A DNA stretch of 64,000 nt from Sinohyriopsis cumingii. Taxonomy: Eukaryota > Mollusca > Bivalvia > Unionida > Unionidae. Under the pieces are notes generated by a model. The model was not told where the DNA came from and did not search any database. It saw only the letters and a program-made list of their open reading frames with translations. Shown here piece after piece: positions 1 to 64,000 of this stretch; positions within the stretch are counted from its first letter, which is position 1, and the number at the start of each line of letters is the position of its first letter. Where the stretch lies: assembly GCA_028554795.2 (NCBI GenBank), contig CM068829.1, forward strand, positions 130,216,016 to 130,280,015. Direction: 5' to 3'. A program made the translations under genes and the position numbers.

Positions 1-2006
1 CTAAACACTAGGTGGCTACATCTCCTGCAAAAATGACATTTTGGAGCACATTGCATGCAAGCTTCAAGATGCTTGTCATAATTATCCATTTCTCTGAAAA
101 TGTTTTTTGCAAACTACACTTGGTGAGGTTGTAAATGAAAAAATATTAGGTTTTGTTCTACTGGTCACAGACCAGAAGGGCCTTTGGAATGGCCTCTTTT
201 CTGTCATCTGCCTATCTGTTAGTACAAGTTTATTATCACTACTCCTCTTAAACTACGTGGAGGATTGCCTTTACAAACATTCATCCTAAAGTATACTGCA
301 TTGGTTCCCTATCTTTTTTAACCATGACCTAAAAAGGTTTTTCTAAGCCTCATGATCCTGTTTTCACATTTTGATAAGTTTTGTCACCCTCAAAATAAAT
401 CCTGGCAACCCTTCAAAATGTCCTTGTCACCCTGATTTGGTTTGCGACGTAGGTGTTGGGAACCACTGGTCAAGTACATCTAATATAACAGCTATGCTGA
501 TTGTCTTGAAAATAGTCATCTCTGTTATTTCCAACTAGATGGTCAAGGCAGGTTTTCACCAAAAGATTTTAAGTATCTAGTTGGCCCTAAATGAAAATTG
601 TGTCGAACTGATATCCAATATGGCAGCCACTGGAAAATCTTGTCATTGCTCACATTTAACAGAAAGTCATATCAACATGGCATTTTCACCAGAAGATTTT
701 GTATAGTCTAGATGGTTCTGAACTAAAAATCTTGCTATTGCTCAGGAATTTCTTAGATTTCAGTGTTCAGTAGGAAAAAAAATAAGCAATGGCCCTATCT
801 TGGATTCCTGAAAATTCTTGGTGACTGGTAGAACAGCTGTCCTTTCACAGACTCTTGTTCTGCTCATACATTCAATATTAGGTCTTTAACCAAACCAAGC
901 TTTCCCTCTAAATATTTATCACCACCACCTATTTACAACAATGCCTCTCACCCTCTGTCTGGAAATCCTGAGGAAGTTGTGTGTAACTTGGTTTTAATTC
1001 CCCATGTTAAGAATACTTAACTGTTGTAAAAACATAGTTTGGAATGCATTTGAAGATGGTTTTACTTGAGAATTCTGTAAAAATGTTAACAAGTAAAACC
1101 TTGTAAAGTTGCAAAATTATGTGTATTTTTTTTAAAGGATTTAACTTGGAAAAACGTTGTACATGGTAAAAAGGATACAACTTTACAGGAAAGTCTTGAT
1201 ACCGTCCATGTACATAATAATCAGTGTGTAAAAGGTAACAATGAAAAGACCATTGCTTGACCAAAGTAAAAGACCCTATTTGATACTGTGCGATTTTCAC
1301 ACCTTTAGAAGTTGACACATGTACTATAAATGTACATAAACATTGTATTGCAGTAGTTCATAATTTTTTTATATAAAATTAGGTACTAAAAGCTGATAGC
1401 AACCAGATTTTATCCTAAAACATGAATTTATTATATACCATTGGTACTCATAAAAAAGATTACTTTTCCCAAAACTGTTACAAAATCTTGTATACCCAAT
1501 GAAATTCCTCAGTCATAAATGACCACTTAACAAGGATCACATGACGGGACTACCACCATTGTACTGTATTAAGACCCAATGTAAAATTATGAGTAGATGG
1601 AGGGAGTGAAAGCAAAACAACATAAAAGTCATGATTGTTTTGGGTACATGTTAAGCTCATCATCAGTACAGTAACTAGGTATGTGTGATTGTATCACATC
1701 TCATTTGATAGTGGACTGACATCAAATGATGAGATCCAGGGTCCCCACACTATCAAACTCGAGGTGGTACAAGCACAGATCAAATTATTGTAACCTGTAT
1801 TTGAGTTGATGAAAAAAAAGAAATTGGATAACACTAAGCATGTAGCTAGCATGAAGCATATCAACATTAAAAACACTTGCCTTAAACTAAACTAATATAC
1901 AGATGGGAAAAAAATGATCTGATCCAATAGTTATAATGCATCCAAAGATGGTGTTTTTTAACAGCATCCCCCAAAATCCGATTTAAAGAGAACCTTCATG
2001 CCAATA
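1..2006. other. No gene recognised, downstream of DCLK
   Basis: This AT-rich sequence has only short chance ORFs. Around 560-760 there are two weakly similar segments containing a ttttcacca(a/g)aagatttt core. A related sequence with an aatatggc(a/c) motif occurs again near 36200-36300, so it is probably an old dispersed repeat. Nothing else was recognised. Confidence 0.4.
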
Positions 2007-2016
2007 ACTTTTTCAG

Positions 2017-2270
2017 GTTGTTGTTGTTGTGGGGTTTAATGCCATTTTTCAGCACACAGTAGGCTATACATGGCAGCCAGTATTAATGGTGGAGGAAGAA
2101 CCTGGGAAAACCCCGGAAAGAACTACCAACCCACCAACCCACGAGAAGCTACTGGCAAGCTTTCTCACATACCCACATTGGCTGAATCCGAGACTCGAAT
2201 CCACACAGAGGCGAGATGGCAGTGATCCATAACAGAGAGCACTTAAGACCACTTGGCCACTCGGGGCCCC
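2017..2270 (-). mobile_element. tRNA-derived SINE, family A, with target-site duplication
   Basis: This is a full-length copy in reverse orientation. The (GTT)n tail is at the left, then ggtttaatgccatttttcag, the body, and a tRNA-like head ending in ggccactcggggcccc. It is flanked by the perfect direct repeat actttttcag at 2007-2016 and 2271-2280. Family A has ten copies in the window. Confidence 0.9.
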
Positions 2271-2548
2271 ACTTTTTCAGGTACAATTTAGTTTAAATTA
2301 TATCCTGCATTATTGTTAATAAGGTTTTTTTCACATAGGTATTTCTGGCACAACTTGGGGAAAAATTTTGTGCTAGTACTTGTTTGCTAAAATGGCCTGT
2401 GTCCAGTACTTATTTGCCAAAATGGCCCATGTGCATGTATGGCCTCTGTTGCATGGGATACAATGGTTATGAATGTACGACCAATCTGAAAGCAAGGAAA
2501 GACCTTTGCAAACTTTGATCCTTGTGGAACTCGGATAGATACATGATA

Positions 2549-2781
2549 GGGGCCCTAATGTGGCTGATTGGACTAGAGCACTTGCCTTTACTACTCACTG
2601 CCATCTCCTCCATGTCTGTGTGGGTTTGAGTCTTGGCTTGGCCAATGTAGGTATGTGAGAAAGCTTGCCAGTAGCTTCCCATTCGTCAGTGGTTCCTACC
2701 AGGGCTTCTTCCTCCACCAAATATACTGGCTACCATGTATAGCCTATTCTGTGCTAAAAATGGTGTTCAACCCAAAACAAG
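2549..2781 (+). mobile_element. tRNA-derived SINE, family A, diverged copy
   Basis: This forward copy starts at ggggccctaatgtggctgat. It has the internal tatgtgagaaagcttgccag and cttcctccacc blocks and ends near ggtgttcaacccaaaacaag. It has more substitutions than the copy 280 bp to its left. No clear target duplication was seen. Confidence 0.8.
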
Positions 2782-2868
2782 AGAAAAGGACACGCAAAAA
2801 ACAGACAATGCATAACCTTTTTTAAATTTGCCGATAAAAAAAGTGAAAACCAGTAAATGAACAAGTAT

Positions 2869-2980
2869 AGTCCAACTGCAAACAACAGAGCCTATGTTCT
2901 ACAGATTATTCGCAACAAACTGCATAGACCCAGATCTGCTGGCATATCATGTTGCAGATCTGAATCATTGTAGTTGGCTT
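2869..2980. repeat. Palindromic repeat family P, copy 1
   Basis: The copy reads gtccaactgcaaac on the left, gcatagacccagatctgctg in the middle, and gcagatctgaa...tagttgg on the right, so the two halves are roughly inverted. The same structure occurs at least six more times in this window (5182, 5966, 12365, 20265, 20777/21262 and 33320). Confidence 0.7.
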
Positions 2981-3267
2981 TTGGACTTCAATTATATGCA
3001 AGTATAAATAGTAGGTCTGCCTTGACACTGTGTCCATGCGTACATTTATACTGTAATAAAATTATACAATGTCATTGTTTGTTGAGCTCGTGTTGGTGGG
3101 AAGCAAGACGTGTCCATAATTATTCCACTGTTACCATTGTAAGAAATCATGGTTTTGGGTAAAATTATTTGCATATATTTCCAAAACCCACGATAGATTC
3201 TCATACTGTTTGGCATGATTCGTTACGAAGGAAAGAAGATTAATTCTGTTGTATAATAAGTAATCAC

Positions 3268-3430
3268 TGTGGCTTGGTTAGCATATAGAAATTGCAACTG
3301 AAATGGTGAAGGTTTGAATCCTACCATCAGATCAGCTTGAGTCATGTAGTGTTGTGTGTCCTTGGCAAGATACTTCACTCGAATCACCTCAGCACCATAT
3401 ATCATACTTGTATTGGTGTAAAACACCAAA
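3268..3430 (+). mobile_element. tRNA-derived SINE-like element, family C
   Basis: The head carries gtggcttggttagc and a B-box-like ggtttgaatcct. The body carries gtgtgtccttggcaagatac, followed by a cctcag segment. The cct-tgg-caaga-cact block is common in ancient tRNA-derived repeats of marine invertebrates. The block also resembles the reverse complement of the 74-bp minisatellite at 4618. Confidence 0.5.
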
Positions 3431-4617
3431 CCAGGCACACTGGTAGAAAATTTGCAAGTTTTGGTTCAGGTGGTTTCATATACTCTTCTCAAAACAAAAA
3501 AAAAATACCCATTTTTTGGATGAATCACTATGAAGAATATAAAATCTGCATTAAGCATTTGCTTGGAGCTTTTCATTGACATACATTTCCTAAACCACTT
3601 GATATTTTTCATTATTGGGATGAATCAAGATGAAGTTAAGAAAATTCCTTCTGTGATGTGTTTGCTTGCCCCTGTTGACCACGGCATCATGCATTTAACA
3701 GTAATACTTTGATTGTAGGCTCGACTAGCATGAAATGGCATTTTAGTTAATGGACTTAATAATCAGTTTTTTTTCTCTCCCATGGCTTGTGAATTTCCAG
3801 ATTGTTCTTATGATCAACCAGTAAGAGAACTTGTCTGATATGATTATTATTGGTCTAATAAACATGATGCAATGAAAAGAAGTAAAAACAATTTTTAAAA
3901 GAACAAAACTTGATTAATTAATAATAGATTACATGTATCCGGCAAATTGTTTTAATTTTATTTTTTTTTTGGTTAAAACTAAAAAATAAAGAAATCAATT
4001 GTCAAAAACAAAAAAATTAAGATTTGTAAGTGGATAAAATGAATGGTAAGGTTAATTGAATTATGTATTTTTAAATGAAAATTAAAGGCAGTGAAACCAA
4101 AACTTTCAAGTTTTGAGTTACTCTTTTAGACTACATCTCTTGAGAACACAACTATTACAGAAATCATGGGTTAACTGTGCTGCAAATTGTAACCAAATAC
4201 TTGGTCGATCGGCTTTAGCGATACTGTGTTGTTTGGCTTTATCAAACAATCTGATTACAGGTATATGTACTATGACTGCTATTTTGTTGTGGAGTTTAAT
4301 TTTTATGTGATTGCCAGAAACTTCAAAGGTAAAGATCCAACATACAGTAATTCTAATCTGGAAGCAATAGGACAACAAACTACTTTAGTCTATGAATTTC
4401 CAATTATTACATCATTTTCTGAAGAAACAAAAAACAAAGTATGCCCATGAAAATAATTTCATTCACAGTATTTTTATAAATCATCGCTCCACTAATAAAC
4501 AATATCATAAAGAAATTTTGTTTGATCGCTAGATAAAATATGATCATTTGGTTTGGGTTTGGTGTATCATGGAACAACAACACTTTGAAGATTATATCAT
4601 GCCGAAGCAAAAAGAGT
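3431..4617. other. No gene recognised; possible 3' UTR or flank of DCLK
   Basis: This AT-rich DNA has a poly(T) tract at 3961-3970 and short chance ORFs only. The DCLK transcript (minus strand) may extend into it, but no termination site can be fixed. Confidence 0.3.
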
Positions 4618-5137
4618 GAAGTGTCATGCCCAAGGACACACCACATTGCTAATCTGGGTTGACCTGTTCTTCAGAAAGTCCCTTGACCGTTGAAGTGTCA
4701 TACCCAAGGACACACCACATTGCTAATCTGGGTTGATCTGTTCTTCAGAAAGTCCCTTGACCATTGAAGTGTCATGCCCAAGGACACACCACATTGCTAA
4801 TCTGGGTTGACCTGTTCTTCAGAAAGCCCCTTGACCATTGAAGTGTCATGCCCAAGGACACACTACATTGCTAATCTGGGTTGACCTGTTCTTCAGAAAG
4901 CCCCTTGACCATTGAAGTGTCATGCCCAAGGACACACCACATTGCTAATCTGGGTTGACCTGTTCTTCAGAAAGCCCCTTGACCATTGAAGTGTCATGCC
5001 CAAGGACACACCACATTGCTAATCTGGGTTGATCTGTTCTTCAGAAAGCCCCTTGACCACTGAAGTGTCATGCCCAAGGACACACCACATTGCTAATCTG
5101 GGTTGATCTGTTCTTCAGAAAACCCCTTGACCATTGA
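4618..5137. repeat. 74-bp minisatellite, 7 copies
   Basis: Unit starts at 4618, 4692, 4766, 4840, 4914, 4988 and 5062 are exactly 74 bp apart. Each begins gaagtgtcatgcccaaggac and ends ttgaccatt. Copies differ by only a few bases (cattgc and ctgttc blocks are invariant), so the array is young or homogenised. Confidence 0.95.
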
Positions 5138-5181
5138 AGCTCCATTTAATGAAGGACCTTTTCATATATACTCACTTTAAG

Positions 5182-5272
5182 AACTGCAAACTACATCAGT
5201 CCAGATCTGCTGTTGCATAATGTACCAGCAGATCTGGGTCTATGCAGTTTGTTAGGACTAATCAACAAACAA
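5182..5272. repeat. Palindromic repeat family P, copy 2
   Basis: The left arm aactgcaaactacatcagtc and the right arm gggtctatgcagtttgttag frame an inverted cagatctg pair. The copy lies about 45 bp after the 74-bp array. Confidence 0.7.
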
Positions 5273-5838
5273 GTCAAGTCAAAGTGCAAGCAATAAATCA
5301 TGGTCTACAATCACATAATGCACTGGCACTGCTTGCAGCTGGACCCGACGTATATGGTACTTGATTTGATCTCAAGTTTACCTTAATAAAGTAAGGAAGT
5401 TTGGTCTGAAACAAAAATCATATATCCTTGTCTTCTATCAATGGATGTGCTTATTTCATTTTACGATGGATCATTAGCAATTTTAATTCTAAATAAATCT
5501 TGCCCAGACATTATTTAAACATAATACATTGGAGCTAGCAGAAGCCGTTTTCACTTAACATGCAGGTAATTTTAAAAGACAATACTTTTACTCTAAAATA
5601 CTGCTGTGATTGTTCTTTGATGGCACAGATAAAACCAATGAAAAATGTTTCTATCATTTTGAATTGATTAAAGTTTTTGCAAAAAATATTGATACATATG
5701 GTGTATCTTTAAGTGTTGCCATCTAATATTTAAATCTAGGATTTTTGGAGAAATCTGAAATTTTTGACAGCCTGTGTATCATTGCTGGAAGAACAATTAT
5801 TTGACTGCATGCTACATCTCCAAGTAAAGGCCTCGGGT

Positions 5839-60810
<54,972 letters not shown>

Positions 60811-60939
60811 CTGCAAGTAAGTAAAACTGTATCAGTCAAATAAAGTTCAAATATTTCAACTGCAAATATAAATGACACAACTTTATTAATGAAATATATA
60901 GATGACTTATTTGATAAAGCAACACACGTCTCCCTCTTC

Positions 60940-61088
60940 CTTCTCTTCTTCTTCGTCTTCTCATTAATTATTATCATCATCATCATAATTCTTCTCATTC
61001 TTCTTCTTTTTCCTCAACTTCTTCTTCCTATTCTTCTTCTTCATCTTCTTCTTCTTATTATTATCATTATTATTATTAATCTTAGATT

Positions 61089-61119
<31 letters not shown>
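60940..61119. repeat. (CTT)n, (ATT)n and (GA)n low-complexity stretch
   Basis: Pyrimidine-rich ttcttctt and ttattatta runs are followed by a (GA)n tract at 61094-61118. Confidence 0.95.
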
Positions 61120-62156
61120 TGGATCATAAGTGAACCCAGGATTGTCTTATAAATCGAACAATGGAAGAAAGACATTTCCAGCACGTTTGAGAAAATCTTT
61201 GTTGTACAGGAGATAAAGTCAAGATATCTTGGAACAAAAGAGTTCTAGATCAATAGGAAGCATACGCTACACAAAGGCAGAACGATAGTGATGATTTATC
61301 GATATTGAATTTTCTCTTGGAGTATCAGTCTCCTCAAGAAATCTGCTTTCCAGCAAAGCCAGCTGATGTTTTTCCGGGCGCATGATTCATCATTTCCAGA
61401 CGGGATGTTAATGGAGGGAAATATTCCCAGGACAACTTGCTGGAAAATGTAATTTTATAGCTGCTGTCTTAAAGTCAAGATCATACATCAATTTTCTGTC
61501 AAAAGTATGGTGATTTACTCCTTCTAATTTGTTGTAGTAATTACAGTCGTAAACAGTTATTGTATTTGTAGAGGAACCTATTAATTTATTGAAATCATAT
61601 GATTATGGTAGCTTAATATTCTATCCGAGTTTAAATAGCAATTTTATTAATTCTCTTTTTAACCGCAAATAATAAAGTGTATGTTCGTTGAAATCGAAAA
61701 GTTTTTAACACCATAAACCAGTTTTTTGGCAGTTTTATGAATGTGATTTTCATTCCAATTAGTACTGTTTTGGTTCACTCTGATTTATTATATATTTTTT
61801 TTAATTTCTGTCAAATCTGTTCAAAGAATATATGCTATTTTTCCAAAGGATACTACACTATTATTAGTACTGGTATTTATTTATTTATTTATTTTTATTT
61901 ATTTTCCATACATACGTAGATGTGCATATAGATTTGTACGTATAAATAAACACCTGCACCGGAGATTCAAGATAAAAAAAGTGCCATGTCATATTTCTAG
62001 GCCTGATAGTAACTTCTGAGACAGGTTTCATTCACTCCCTTCAATGATTTTATTTCATTCTGCATTATAACGGACTATTTTACATGGTATTTATTTCATG
62101 TGAACGGTGTGACATAAAGAATGTGTACCTTTTGCGAACGTTGTAGAGTAAAACAT
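61120..62156. other. Nothing recognised
   Basis: AT-rich sequence. It was checked on the minus strand for further doublecortin exons, with none found. Confidence 0.35.
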
Positions 62157-64000
62157 TCAAATTGCAAAACTCAGCTACTTCGGAATTACTGGGCGCATGT
62201 TTGACTGGATCGAAAACTTCCTAACAGGTCGCAGAATAATCGCTAGAGTAGGAAACACCACCTCAAAAGAATACCCGCTTGAAAACGGTACCCCACAAGG
62301 GAGTGTACTCGGTCCAACGCTATTCAACGTCATGATTAACGACCTTGACCTCAACCTAGCGACAAAACGGGTACATTTCCCAATTCGCTGATGACAGCGG
62401 CATCTGGAGGGCCAGAAACCCTGCTAGCAATCAAGTAGTCAAAGAAATCCAGAAAAGCCTAGATAACATAGAGAGATGGGCAGATAAATGGGGTTTTAAG
62501 ATCTCACATGAAAAAACGGTAGCAATAATCTTCTCCACTAAACGCAATAACCAGATAATTTACCCCAACTTATATATTCAAAATCAGTTAATCAAATATG
62601 CTAAGGTAGTAAAATTCCTAGGTATGTTCTTGGATAATCATGTAACTTGGAAACACCAGATTGAAAAACTAATTCAAAATTGCAATACAGATATTAATCT
62701 CTTAAGAAATCGTAGAGGGACCACCTGGGGATCCAATCAAGAAACCTTATTAACCATCTATAGATCACTTATAAGTCGAAGCTAGATTATGGATGCCAAG
62801 TTTACAACTCAGCGAAACAAACATTACTGAACAAACTGGATACCATCCAAAGGAAAGCATTATCTGTTTGCACTGGCACTCTACCATCGACATCATTGGA
62901 AGAACTTCAAGTCCTCACCGGTTAACTGCCATTGAAAGTAAGAAGACAGGAAATGCTCCTCCGATACTCGAATCGATTAACAAATCACCCGGACTCGCAT
63001 GCCACAAAAGTAACCATTAGCAAATGCAACAAACCGTTTAGCCGCAAACTAGTTCCTAACCCACCAGGTGACAAACAAATCCTAGAACTCAGGGAAAAGC
63101 TGCCACCACTTGCTCTACAAGAAGAGTACACTCCCTTCCCTGACCCCACCCTTTGGACAAACCCTATCCCTAGGATCAAAACTAGAGTCACCAATTATGG
63201 AAACAAATTGGAACAAGAATCTAAACTCAAAACCCACGTAGCAATGAAAATACAAGATACCTACTCTTGCTTCGTAAATATTTTCACTGACGGATCCAAA
63301 ACAACTTTACCCCCCAGAACAGCAGCTGAAGTGGTTATTCCCGAATTCAGCATACAAATGGGATCCAGATTACCAGACCATTGCTCTACTTTCACCACAG
63401 AGTTCTGAGCAATAATGCAATCATTAAAATGGATTAAAGACCAAAAAGTTCCAAAACCAGTTATCATCAGCGACTCACTTAGTGTAATAGAATCCATCAA
63501 ATCTCACAGCACCAAATCAAGAGATCAAGTCTTGGGTAGAGCTTTCTATATGCTTAAAGAATTATCCACAGCGGATCAGATAGTTGAATTCGTGTGGATA
63601 CCCTCGCATATAGGAATCCCTGGTAACGAGCTAGCCGACAAAGTCCCAAAAAAACATGTTAGGGAACCCTAACCCTGCCCCACTCAGATATAGCATAACA
63701 GAAGCCCGAAGCAAAACAAGAAACTATATTAACCAGAAATGGCAGGAGCACTGGAACTCCACTACCAAAGGCAGGATACTCTACTCCATTATAAAAGAAA
63801 CCATTAGGTCCATCAAACCACCCAAAGTGAACAGCCTGGACCAAAAAATTATGAATCGCATCGTAACCGGAAAAACAAAATTAGCAGGAAGTTTTGGCAA
63901 ATATCTAGGACCCAAGCCTGCTAATATCATTGCTATCACTGCAAAACCATTGAAGACCTGCCACATATATTCAATAGCTGCTCAAAATATCAGGAAGCTA
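62157..64000 (+). mobile_element. I-type LINE, reverse transcriptase and RNase H, 5'-truncated, runs off the window
   Basis: The plus-strand frames give KLSYFGITGRMFDWIENFLT, GTPQGSVLGPTLFNVMINDL (about 62285-62345), then after a frameshift QFADDSGIW (about 62378), ISHEKTVAIIFSTK and VVKFLGMFLD. An RNase H domain follows: FTDGSK (about 63285), a TTEF segment (about 63400), ISDSLSVIESI (about 63465) and WIPSHIGIPGNELAD (about 63597). These carry the D-E-D-D catalytic set. The tail shows EDLPHIFNSCSKY, decayed from a CCHC-like end. An RNase H after the reverse transcriptase points to the I superfamily (I, Nimb and relatives). At least three stops or frameshifts make it inactive. Confidence 0.88.

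Overview
This is animal nuclear DNA: AT-rich, intron-rich and full of decayed transposable elements and minisatellites. One host gene can be read with confidence. It is a doublecortin-like kinase (DCLK family) on the minus strand, with twelve exons between 60810 and 5839. The splice phases of all twelve agree and give 1251 coding bases (416 residues plus stop). The 5' exons, which hold the first doublecortin domain and most of the second, lie beyond the right edge. The repeat content (tRNA-derived SINEs with ...GGCGTTAAACCC-type tails, Penelope-like, ISL2EU, Polinton, L2-like and I-like elements, and long-diverged tandem repeats) suggests a marine invertebrate, most likely a lophotrochozoan such as a mollusc. 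That assignment is inference.

Layout, left to right. 1-5838 is downstream of the kinase stop codon and holds SINEs and a 74-bp minisatellite. 5839-9330 holds the last two exons, separated by a 35-bp minisatellite and a 1.2-kb array whose repeat unit contains the exon's own splice donor. 9331-18650 is an intron with an L2-like LINE flanked by long direct repeats, several SINEs, and an 84-bp minisatellite open in both strands. 18651-19917 holds two kinase exons, one of them squeezed between two minisatellites. 19918-33055 is a 13-kb intron with a palindromic repeat family, a pogo/Tigger-like element and a nearly complete but decayed ISL2EU DNA transposon (27646-32902). 33056-45635 carries the rest of the kinase domain on six exons, with a hAT-type transposase scrap, a pogo-like MITE and a Penelope-like fragment in the introns. 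45636-60810 contains the two most upstream exons seen, a Polinton/Maverick polymerase remnant cut by a hAT MITE, and LINE and SINE debris. 62157-64000 is an I-type LINE (reverse transcriptase plus RNase H) that runs off the window.

The most notable biology is in the mobile and tandem DNA. The ISL2EU copy has two convergent genes, a THAP-DDE transposase and a SWIM-YqaJ nuclease-PHD protein, between matching inverted termini. A tandem array has grown out of a functional splice donor. A Penelope-like GIY-YIG fragment is flanked by inverted repeats, one of which has expanded into ten hammerhead-like 37-mers. Every element protein in the window carries stops or frameshifts, so none looks active.
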